Source of the DNA: Celerinatantimonas diazotrophica
Lineage (GTDB): Bacteria; Pseudomonadota; Gammaproteobacteria; Enterobacterales; Celerinatantimonadaceae
Direction: 5' to 3'
DNA: 64,000 bases
Assembly: GCF_004339545.1 (NCBI RefSeq)
Contig: NZ_SMGD01000017.1
Coordinates: 147,213 to 211,212 of the forward strand
Under the pieces are notes generated by a model. That model was given only the letters and a program-made list of their open reading frames with translations. It made no database searches and had not been told where the DNA came from. This document shows, piece after piece, positions 56,960 through 64,000 of the stretch; the first letter of the stretch is position 1, and each line of letters begins with the position of its first letter. The position numbers and the translations under genes are program-made.

Positions 56960-56983
56960 AAAGGTTCGTCGTCACGAACCTTT
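56960..56983 (-). terminator. Terminator of tex
   Basis: AAAGGTTCGT and ACGAACCTTT form a perfect 10-bp stem around CGTC. Read on the minus strand it exits into TTTTATTT, 18 bases after the tex stop. Confidence 0.88.
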
Positions 56984-57000
56984 GAAATCAAGCCTTGATG

Positions 57001-59304
57001 TTAGTGGCCTTTCCCCCTGGCTTTAGCAAATGCATCGGCAAAGGCATTATTTGCCGGAACACTGCTTTGACGCGGCTTACTGCGGTTGGCTTTTGGCTTC
57101 GCAGGTGCTTGATGGGCCTGCTGACCCGAAGCCCTTTGATGAGCTGACTCATCCATCTTCATGGTTAGCGAGATCCGTTTTCGTTCAATATCAACTTCGA
57201 GTACTTTGACCGTGACGACTTGTCCTGTTTTAACCACGTCGCGAGGATCTTTGACAAATTTATCCGCCAACGATGAGATATGCACTAAGCCATCCTGATG
57301 AACTCCGATATCCACGAATGCTCCAAAATGTGTCACGTTGGTGATCACCCCTTCTAAGCGCATGTCTGGTTGAAGATCCGATAATTTTTCGACCCCTTCT
57401 TTAAACTGTGCTGTTTTAAACTCTGGTCGAGGATCACGTCCTGGTTTTTCAAGTTCTGCTAAAACATCGGTGACTGTCGGTAGACCAAATTGCGCATCAC
57501 TATAGGCTTTGGGATCAAACTGTTTTAAGGCAGTCCGGTTGCCGATAAGTGAGCCAATCTTTAAACCGCTACGGGTGAGCATTTTTTCAACCAAGGGATA
57601 AGATTCTGGATGTACCGCGCTTTCATCGAGTGGGTTGTCTCCGCCTCGGATACGCAGAAAACCAGCCGCCTGCTCATATGCTTTGGGACCGAGTCGAGGT
57701 ACTTTTAATAGCGCTTTGCGATTGCGAAATGCCCCATTTTCATCGCGATATCGAACAATATTTTGAGCCAGTGTTTTGCTTAGGCCTGAGATATGTTCAA
57801 GTAGGGCTGCTGATGCCATATTGACATCGACGCCGACGGCATTGACACAATCTTCGACGACGTTGGCGAGTCGTTTGGAGAGTTCAACCTGACTGACATC
57901 ATGCTGATATTGACCAACGCCAATGGATTTCGGATCAATTTTAACGAGTTCAGCGAGTGGGTCTTGTAAACGTCGACCAATCGATACCGCACCTCTAAGT
58001 GAGACATCCAGTTCTGGTAATTCGCTGGCTGCCAGCTCTGAGGCTGAATATACTGAGGCTCCTGCTTCACTAACGACTACTCGCTGCAGTTTAAGCTCGG
58101 GATAGTGATGTTCCAATTCGCTGACTAGTTTGTCCGTTTCGCGCGAGGCTGTGCCATTGCCGATACTGACTAAACTCACTTGATGGCGCTGACACAAGTT
58201 TTTGAGAGTCATCAGCGACTCATCCCAACGCTTTTGCGGTGGATGAGGATAAATGGCTGTGGTCTCAAGAACTTTCCCGGTGCTGTCAATCACGGCGACT
58301 TTTACCCCGGTACGTAAGCCTGGATCTAAAGCTAGGGTGACGCGAGCTCCAGCAGGGGCCGCCATCAGCAGATCTTTAAGATTCTCAGCAAAGACGACAA
58401 TGGCATCCATCTCTGCTTTTTCCCGTAAGGTCCCAAGTAACTCGTTTTCTAATGACAAACTGAGTTTGACTCGCCAGGTCCACTGCACCACGCTTTGTAA
58501 CCAGCTATCTGCCAGTCGGCCTTGATCTTTAATATGGTGATGATCGCGGATAATGGCGAGCGCCGGATCATATTCTTCATCGGGCCATTGGAGCGATACC
58601 TGTAAGATACCGTCATTGCGGCCCCGTAAAATAGCTAAGGCTCGATGTGATGGAACCTGCTTGAGTGGCTCCTGATAGTCAAAATAGTCACGGAACTTCT
58701 GCCCATTTTGTTCCTGCCCTGGGATGACTTTAGCGACTATGAGCGATTCATCGTTTAGACGTTGCCGAAGTTTTCCGATGAGGCCGGCATCTTCAGCAAA
58801 GCGCTCCATTAATATGGCTCGAGCTCCGTCTAAAACAGCTTTCTCATCGGCAAATCCAGCTTCACTGTTAAGATAGGTTTGACTTAACACGTTAGGGTCT
58901 TGGCTGGGATCGGCCAGCAGCGTATCCGCCAGTGGTTCAATGCCTGCTTCTCGGGCAATTTGTCCTTTGGTTCGGCGTTTCGGTTTGTAGGGCAGATAGA
59001 GATCTTCGAGCTCGGTTTTGGTGGCCACAGCCATAATTTGGGAGCGGAGTGTATCGGTAAGCTTATCTTGTTTTTCGATGCTTTCTAGAATGGTACTGCG
59101 GCGCTCATGTAATTCACGTAGGTAGCCTAAACGTGAGAATAACTCCCTGAGTTGGGTATCATCGAGTCCGCCGGTCGCTTCTTTACGATAACGGGCGATA
59201 AAAGGTACTGTTGCACCTTCATCTAAGAGTTTTACGGTTGCGCTGACCTGATGGGCTTTAACGCCTAACTCAGCAGCAATTTGCTGATCAATCGAGGTGT
59301 TCAT
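57001..59304 (-). CDS. tex: RNA-binding transcription accessory protein Tex (YhgF)
   Basis: This 767-residue protein has the Tex layout. The N-terminal helical region contains [23 protein letters not shown], followed by a YqgF-like RNase H fold ([17 protein letters not shown]). A helix-hairpin-helix pair and a C-terminal S1 RNA-binding domain (about 650-720; [29 protein letters not shown]) complete it. The tail is basic and Ala/Lys-rich. Tex affects transcription and virulence gene expression in relatives. I prefer the second ATG (59304), because an AAAGAGA site is better spaced for it. Confidence 0.95.
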   Translation of the reverse strand: MNTSIDQQIAAELGVKAHQVSATVKLLDEGATVPFIARYRKEATGGLDDTQLRELFSRLGYLRELHERRSTILESIEKQDKLTDTLRSQIMAVATKTELEDLYLPYKPKRRTKGQIAREAGIEPLADTLLADPSQDPNVLSQTYLNSEAGFADEKAVLDGARAILMERFAEDAGLIGKLRQRLNDESLIVAKVIPGQEQNGQKFRDYFDYQEPLKQVPSHRALAILRGRNDGILQVSLQWPDEEYDPALAIIRDHHHIKDQGRLADSWLQSVVQWTWRVKLSLSLENELLGTLREKAEMDAIVVFAENLKDLLMAAPAGARVTLALDPGLRTGVKVAVIDSTGKVLETTAIYPHPPQKRWDESLMTLKNLCQRHQVSLVSIGNGTASRETDKLVSELEHHYPELKLQRVVVSEAGASVYSASELAASELPELDVSLRGAVSIGRRLQDPLAELVKIDPKSIGVGQYQHDVSQVELSKRLANVVEDCVNAVGVDVNMASAALLEHISGLSKTLAQNIVRYRDENGAFRNRKALLKVPRLGPKAYEQAAGFLRIRGGDNPLDESAVHPESYPLVEKMLTRSGLKIGSLIGNRTALKQFDPKAYSDAQFGLPTVTDVLAELEKPGRDPRPEFKTAQFKEGVEKLSDLQPDMRLEGVITNVTHFGAFVDIGVHQDGLVHISSLADKFVKDPRDVVKTGQVVTVKVLEVDIERKRISLTMKMDESAHQRASGQQAHQAPAKPKANRSKPRQSSVPANNAFADAFAKARGKGH

Positions 59305-59414
59305 CAAACACATGTCTCTTTGGTGATAATAAAATTGTGTTTGATTGTAGCGAGCTTTTGAAAATGGAGCAAAGCCACATAAAGTGGCTTTATTAAATAG
59401 ATGGGTGTTATGCC

Positions 59415-59735
59415 TTACTCATCATCTTTCGGTGGCTCAACCCCTAGCTCGCGCATTAACTTCAGTGCGCTATCAGGGATTGGCTGATTTTTTTCTTTCG
59501 TTAAATCATCATCTGTAGGGAGCGGTTGCCCTGTGTAAGCATGCAGAAATGCTTCACATAATAACTCGCTGTTCGTGGCGTGTCGCAGGTTACCTATTTG
59601 TCGCCGGGTCCGCTCGTCGGTAAGAACTTTCAGAACCTTTAACGGAATAGATACGGTAATTTTTTTGACTTGTTCATTTTTTTTGCCGTGTTCAGCATAG
59701 GGGCTGATCCACTCACCATTCCATTTAGTTGCCAT
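59415..59735 (-). CDS. metJ: Methionine repressor MetJ
   Basis: This 106-residue ribbon-helix-helix repressor has [50 protein letters not shown], nearly identical in pattern to enteric MetJ. It binds S-adenosylmethionine and represses met genes. Its divergent partner metB is preceded by tandem met boxes. Confidence 0.97.
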   Translation of the reverse strand: MATKWNGEWISPYAEHGKKNEQVKKITVSIPLKVLKVLTDERTRRQIGNLRHATNSELLCEAFLHAYTGQPLPTDDDLTKEKNQPIPDSALKLMRELGVEPPKDDE

Positions 59736-59807
59736 AAGCTTAATAATGTGACTAATGTTATGGGTAATTGTAACCTAATTGGTGTAGTGATGACAATCTG
59801 TACACCG

Positions 59808-59847
59808 AGATGTTTAGATGTCTAGATGTATTGACGTCTAGTTAGTG
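59808..59847 (+). promoter_or_regulatory. Tandem met boxes (MetJ operators)
   Basis: Consecutive 8-base units AGATGTTT, AGATGTCT, AGATGTAT and TGACGTCT match the met-box consensus AGACGTCT at five to seven positions each. A weaker fifth unit (AGTTAGTG) follows. They lie between divergent metJ and metB, 45-84 bases before the metB start, and should serve both. Confidence 0.93.
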
Positions 59848-59891
59848 TGAGGGTAATCTAATAGCGCCCTTTTCCTTCAAGCGAGATGATT

Positions 59892-61049
59892 ATGAGTAAA
59901 CGTCAACCGAGTACTATTTCGGTGCGAACAGGTATCGAAACCGATTCAACATGGGGGGCGGTTGTACCACCGATTTATCTGTCAACTAACTATAGTTTTT
60001 CGGGATATGATCACAAAGGGCCTTTTGACTATAGTCGCAGTGCTAACCCCACCCGGAGTTTATTAGCCGAAGCTTTAGCCGAACTTGAAGGCGGGGCCGG
60101 CGCGGTGATTACCAATACTGGAATGGCGGCGATCCACTTAGTCTGTTCGTTGCTTGGCCCTGGCGATATCTTAGTTGCTCCTCACGATTGTTATGGTGGC
60201 AGTTATCGTTTATTCGAAGCGCTCAGTGGCAAAGGCGCATTTGAGACGATTTTTGTTGATCAAAATGACGAGCAAGCGTTATCAGATGCGCTCTCTCGCA
60301 GCCCTAAATTGGTCTGGTTGGAAACGCCAAGTAACCCACTCATGCGGCTGGTCGACATAGCTAACATTGCTAAGCAAGTTAAAGAGCAAAATGCTTTGCT
60401 CGCTGTGGATAATACTTTTATGTCGCCAGTTTTACAGCAGCCTTTTGAGTTTGGCGCTGATATCGTAGTTCATTCGGCCACGAAATATATCAATGGTCAT
60501 TCAGACGTGGTGATTGGTGCGGTGATTGCTAAAACGACGGAACTTCATGAAAAACTAGCTTGGTGGGCGAATTGTCAGGGGCAAACCGGTTCAGCATTTG
60601 ATAGTTATCTGACGCTTCGTGGATTACGTACTTTGGTCCCAAGAATGCGTACTCATCAGGAAAATGCACAGATTGTTGCTGAATTTTTAGAAGGTCACTC
60701 AGGTATTAAAAAAGTGTATTACCCTGGTTTGGAGTCTCATCCGCAGCATGAACTGGCGAAAAGCCAGCAAAAGGGGTTTGGCGCCATGTTGAGTTTTGAG
60801 CTCGATGCTGATGAACAAGGTCTGATCAACTTTATCGAACGGCTGAAGTTCTTCTGCTTAGCCGAATCATTGGGAGGGGTTGAAAGTTTAATTGCGCACC
60901 CCGCGACCATGACTCATGCCGGAATGTCTGCTGCTGCGCAACTTGAAGCCGGTATTACACCGCAATTATTGCGTGTTTCGGTCGGGCTGGAAGATAGTGA
61001 TGATTTGGTGAGTGATCTTAAGCAAGCGCTGGATGGAGTTGCTAGCTAA
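59892..61049 (+). CDS. metB: Cystathionine gamma-synthase MetB
   Basis: This 385-residue PLP enzyme condenses O-succinylhomoserine with cysteine to cystathionine. The Schiff-base lysine is Lys198 in HSATKYINGHSD, the same number as in E. coli when translation starts at ATG 59892. It also has YSRSANPTRSLLAEALAELEGG. An ATG two codons earlier is open but less likely. metL follows after one base. Confidence 0.96.
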   Translation: MSKRQPSTISVRTGIETDSTWGAVVPPIYLSTNYSFSGYDHKGPFDYSRSANPTRSLLAEALAELEGGAGAVITNTGMAAIHLVCSLLGPGDILVAPHDCYGGSYRLFEALSGKGAFETIFVDQNDEQALSDALSRSPKLVWLETPSNPLMRLVDIANIAKQVKEQNALLAVDNTFMSPVLQQPFEFGADIVVHSATKYINGHSDVVIGAVIAKTTELHEKLAWWANCQGQTGSAFDSYLTLRGLRTLVPRMRTHQENAQIVAEFLEGHSGIKKVYYPGLESHPQHELAKSQQKGFGAMLSFELDADEQGLINFIERLKFFCLAESLGGVESLIAHPATMTHAGMSAAAQLEAGITPQLLRVSVGLEDSDDLVSDLKQALDGVAS

Positions 61050-61050
61050 T

Positions 61051-63459
61051 ATGAGTATTCCCCAGCGTCATGTGCATAAATTCGGAGGCTCTTCGTTAGC
61101 CGATAAGAGCTGTTTTCAGCGGGTCGTTGAAATTATTGTCAAGTATACACAGCCTGGCGATCTGATCGTGGTTTCGGCCGCAGGTAAAACGACCAATCGG
61201 CTGTTAGAGTTGTTGGAATTGGCCGGTGAACAGGAGTCGTCCTGTCAAACGGTATTTGATTCACTGTATTCTTTTCAGCATGAGCTGATTTCAGAATTAC
61301 TACAAGGCGATTGGGCTGAACAGTTGTTGGCTGAGTTAGCGTCGGATCGAATTGTCATTAGTCAAATGCTCCGTGAGTCCCTAGACGAGTTCGCTCGGAA
61401 TGAAATTCTATCATTTGGCGAGCGATGGTCGGCTCGATTGCTGAGTGCCTTACTTAATCAGAGTGATCATGAAAGTGATTATCTCGATTCGCGGGAGTTT
61501 TTTGTTGCCCCTAATGGGGTTCAGCCGCAAGTGGATGTGAGACTTTCGCAACCTAAGCTTGCAGCCTTATTAGCCGCGCATCCCATATCACAGCGATTGG
61601 TTGTCACAGGGTTTATTGCTCGTGATATCGATGGTCATACGATCACACTAGGACGCAATGGCAGTGATTATTCAGCGACTGAACTGGCTGCATTAGCCGA
61701 TGCGCAAACGACGACTATATGGAGTGATGTCGCGGGGATTTTTAGTGCTGATCCGCGGCGGGTCCGAGAGGCTCAGTTACTGGATAAGATTTCCTTAGCT
61801 GAAGCCGCAGAGTTGTCGCATATAGGTGCGAGTGTTTTGCATGTCCGATCGCTTGAGCCTTTATTTCGGTCACGGCAAAAGCTAACGCTGCGCAGTAGCT
61901 ATACACCAGAAGAGGGGATGACTCAGGTTTTACGTGTCGCTCCAGGGCATCTAGGCGCACGTATTGTTTCAGCCTTGGATGATGTTTGCCTAATTGATGT
62001 GCATGATACCAATGAATCTCATTGTGCGATGTTACTAGAGCACTTGAGCGCGATTCAACTGCTGCCATTGAGCTACTCCAAGCGCCGTGATTGCCAAACG
62101 CTGCGCTTGGTTTATACCCAAGAACTTTATTCGCGCGCTTTAGCGGCCGTTGAACAGTGGGCTGGTGAATATCAATTTTATGTGCAAGGGCTCTGCGGTT
62201 ATAGTTTATTGGCTCTCGTTGGCCGCGGTGTGAGTGAGCATCGAGATCATAGCCGAGCGTTATATCAGGTGCTTAGTTCTTTACCGATTACGTTTGTGCA
62301 AAGTGCTGACTCAACCCATTCGTTGGTCGCGGTGCTGCCGAAAACGACTTTAGATCCACTTTTGAATGAACTTCATCAAACTCTTTTTTCTCAGCCAAGA
62401 CGCATTGGCTTAATGCTGTTTGGTAAGGGAAATATTGGTCGGCAATGGCTTGAACTTTTTGCCCAGCAACGAGAAGTGATGGAGCAACGCTACCATCTGC
62501 GATTAATTTTAGCGGGTGTCTTTGGCCGACAAGGTGGTGTTGTCGATTTTCATGGGTTGGATCCTGAGACCGTATTACACCCGTTTACCCCAAAACCGGT
62601 TGTTTGGTCGCAGTTGTTGGAGCGAGTGAGTGAGCATCCATTTGATGAGTTGGTTGCCATTGATATGACTGCCAGTGATGAATTGAGTCTTTATTATCCT
62701 CAGGTGGCCCAGTTAGGGGTACATCTGATCACGGCCAATAAGTATGCAGGCTCAGCTAAAGTCGAGTTCTACCAACATATTTGCCAACAGTTTCGCGATC
62801 ATGGCGGCCAATGGTTATATAATGCGACGGTTGGGGCCGGCTTGCCAGTTCAGTCGAGTATTAAAATGCTGCGGGATGCTGGCGATGAGATCCGTGAAAT
62901 TAGTGGTATTTTCTCAGGTACCTTAAGTTGGCTATTTCAAAACTTTGATGGCTCAGTGCCATTTTCGCAGTTACTTAGACAAGCCTGGGAACAAGGATTA
63001 ACAGAGCCTGATCCAAGAGAAGATTTATCTGGGCAGGATGTTGCCCGTAAACTTTTAATCTTGGCCCGTGAAGCTGGTTATATGCTAGAAAATTCCCAGA
63101 TCCAATTGCATTCTTTAGTGCCAGAAAGTCTACAATCTATCCCTGTTGATGAATTTATGGCACGAATATCTGAGCTTGATACGTCATTACTTGAGCAATT
63201 GAATACAGCACAGTCACAACAGCAAGTGATCCGCTATGTGGCCAAATTTACCCGTGCTGGCATCGCCGAAATAGGCTTGCAGTCGTTTGATGTTCACCAC
63301 CCATTTGCTAATTTGCGCCCTTGCGATAATGTCTTTGCCATTCAATCTAACTGGTACTGTGATAATCCGCTGGTGATTCAAGGCCCTGGCGCGGGACGTG
63401 AAGTTACCGCAGGGGCTGTGCAAAGCGATCTGGTTAGTTTATGTCAGCTGCTTTGTTAA
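61051..63459 (+). CDS. metL: Bifunctional aspartokinase II / homoserine dehydrogenase II
   Basis: This 802-residue fusion enzyme has an N-terminal aspartokinase (KFGGSSLADKSCFQRV to about residue 290, with GRNGSDYSATELAALADA). A regulatory middle segment is followed by a homoserine dehydrogenase from about residue 450 (LMLFGKGNIGRQW, then NATVGAGLPVQSSIKMLRDAGD). It catalyses the first and third steps towards homoserine and methionine. It starts one base after metB. Its end overlaps the convergent NUDIX gene by 26 bases. Confidence 0.96.
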   Translation: MSIPQRHVHKFGGSSLADKSCFQRVVEIIVKYTQPGDLIVVSAAGKTTNRLLELLELAGEQESSCQTVFDSLYSFQHELISELLQGDWAEQLLAELASDRIVISQMLRESLDEFARNEILSFGERWSARLLSALLNQSDHESDYLDSREFFVAPNGVQPQVDVRLSQPKLAALLAAHPISQRLVVTGFIARDIDGHTITLGRNGSDYSATELAALADAQTTTIWSDVAGIFSADPRRVREAQLLDKISLAEAAELSHIGASVLHVRSLEPLFRSRQKLTLRSSYTPEEGMTQVLRVAPGHLGARIVSALDDVCLIDVHDTNESHCAMLLEHLSAIQLLPLSYSKRRDCQTLRLVYTQELYSRALAAVEQWAGEYQFYVQGLCGYSLLALVGRGVSEHRDHSRALYQVLSSLPITFVQSADSTHSLVAVLPKTTLDPLLNELHQTLFSQPRRIGLMLFGKGNIGRQWLELFAQQREVMEQRYHLRLILAGVFGRQGGVVDFHGLDPETVLHPFTPKPVVWSQLLERVSEHPFDELVAIDMTASDELSLYYPQVAQLGVHLITANKYAGSAKVEFYQHICQQFRDHGGQWLYNATVGAGLPVQSSIKMLRDAGDEIREISGIFSGTLSWLFQNFDGSVPFSQLLRQAWEQGLTEPDPREDLSGQDVARKLLILAREAGYMLENSQIQLHSLVPESLQSIPVDEFMARISELDTSLLEQLNTAQSQQQVIRYVAKFTRAGIAEIGLQSFDVHHPFANLRPCDNVFAIQSNWYCDNPLVIQGPGAGREVTAGAVQSDLVSLCQLLC

Positions 63460-63883
63460 GCGTTTTTTGAGGTTGATAGAATAGTCCGGCTTGCCAATTT
63501 ATAATTGCTTGCCGGGTCCCTTCAAATAGCGGCTCTGGCAGTGCATCAATTGTGGCCCAAATCCAGCGTTCACATTTATCGGGTTCACACAATTGGGGCT
63601 GTTGCGTGGTGGGTGCACAGGTTAAGATCACCGAGGCATAATGAACCCCTTCATCTTGATACGTTGCAAGATTATTCGTCAGACCCACAACTTGCCAATG
63701 GCTGATTTCGATCGCGGTTTCTTCTTCAACTTCGCGTTGCGCCGTCTGCTCAAATGTCTCTCCCAACTCCATTTTTCCACCCGGTAGTGCCCAGTATGGG
63801 GCGTGTTTTGAGCAACGTTTGCCAAGTAAGATTTGCCCTTGTTTATTGACAATAATAGCACCGACGCCAATCATTGGAGTCAT
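63434..63883 (-). CDS. NUDIX hydrolase
   Basis: This 149-residue protein carries the Nudix box at about residues 36-58 (GKMELGETFEQTAQREVEEETA), with the closing Gly of the motif replaced by Ala. NUDIX enzymes cleave nucleoside diphosphates linked to other groups; this short form is MutT/NudG-like, but the substrate is unknown. ATG 63883 has AAGGA six bases upstream. A longer frame running to 63997 passes into the mobile element and is not a real extension. The element end lies 27 bases before the start codon. Confidence 0.87.
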   Translation of the reverse strand: MTPMIGVGAIIVNKQGQILLGKRCSKHAPYWALPGGKMELGETFEQTAQREVEEETAIEISHWQVVGLTNNLATYQDEGVHYASVILTCAPTTQQPQLCEPDKCERWIWATIDALPEPLFEGTRQAIINWQAGLFYQPQKTLNKAADIN

Positions 63884-63910
63884 GATCTTTCCTTTTCTGT
63901 AAGTCTCTAG

Positions 63911-64000
63911 GGACTGTTGACCTTTTGTGATTAGTTTTGCAGAAATCTGAGAGGGATTTAGGCAAGGCAAACGTTGTGCCGTGTAGTTATTCTCCACAAA
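63911..64000. mobile_element. Second copy of the CTAG-flanked repeat (cut by window end)
   Basis: From 63911 the sequence repeats the first 89 bases of the 52775 element with a single extra T (TAGTTATTC against TAGTATTC). CTAG precedes it at 63907-63910. Only the left end is inside the window, so it could be another MITE or the end of a full insertion sequence encoding the matching transposase. Confidence 0.88.

Noticed and set aside
63884..63997. N-terminal extension of the NUDIX gene into the mobile element
   Set aside because: The extension is translated element sequence. A proper ribosome site and start lie at 63883.
1..64000. CRISPR arrays, tRNA or rRNA genes, prophage or plasmid functions
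   Set aside because: Reading both strands I saw no regularly spaced repeats, no cloverleaf-like tRNA sequence and no phage or replication-origin genes. A tRNA scan would settle the RNA part.

Overview
This window is a stretch of gammaproteobacterial chromosome. It carries lexA with tandem SOS boxes, rpoH, the sigma32-driven protease hslVU, metJ/metBL, cpxRA, glpEG, ubiCA, secB-gpsA, bioH-gntX-nfuA and priA-rpmE. Blocks shared with enteric bacteria (lexA-dinF, metJ/metBL, nfuA-gntX-bioH) are mixed with an arrangement closer to Shewanella and Vibrio relatives (hslU-hslV-ftsN-argS-priA-rpmE). I place it in that part of the Gammaproteobacteria but cannot name a genus from sequence alone. There are no rRNA or tRNA genes, CRISPR arrays or prophage. 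Gene density is high and base composition is moderate, with an AT-rich patch at about 24.0-25.8 kb.

Layout. 0-3.2 kb: end of a ureide/purine nitrogen operon (HpxW-like oxamate amidohydrolase, HpxJ/PucG-like aminotransferase, HpxK/AllC-like allantoate amidohydrolase). 3.2-7.4 kb: glpE-glpG, an orphan FliL-like protein, ubiC-ubiA, and a two-subunit bacterioferritin pair behind a Fur-box-like site. 7.7-21.3 kb: transport region with a SlyA regulator, an HlyD adaptor plus DUF2955 membrane protein, a YjeH-like amino-acid exporter with a divergent Lrp-family regulator, and an mdtABC-type RND pump with its own outer-membrane factor. 21.8-28 kb: lexA-dinF, an orphan AraC regulator beside about 670 empty bases, trmL and an Aer-type receptor. 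28-32.8 kb: cpxA-cpxR with a perfect CpxR box, fieF, cysE, a DUF1653 gene and zapB. 32.9-41 kb: rraA, hslU-hslV, ftsN, argS, priA and rpmE. 41.3-45 kb: kdgR/kduD (pectin/hexuronate), rpoH and a DUF4357 gene. 45-52.7 kb: ald, glpX, a YkgJ-like protein, envC, gpmI, yibN, secB and gpsA. 52.8-64 kb: a 260-bp MITE-like element, an outer-membrane barrel, nfuA-gntX-bioH, two unknown genes, tex, metJ/metBL, a NUDIX hydrolase, and a second copy of the repeat cut by the window edge.

Several regulatory circuits are visible within the window. rpoH and an hslVU heat-shock promoter occur together, LexA has its own operator pair, MetJ has a run of met boxes before metBL, CpxR has a box upstream of cpxR, and KdgR has an operator-like site before kduD. 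The clearest non-standard element is the repeat at 52775-53034. It has 15-bp perfect terminal inverted repeats, CTAG on both sides, nested internal hairpins and no recognisable transposase. Its near-identical left end recurs at 63911, 27 bases before the NUDIX start codon. I saw no convincing new multi-gene defence or biosynthetic system. The best leads are the repeat family, the split bacterioferritin, the orphan AraC island and the unknown gene pair after bioH.
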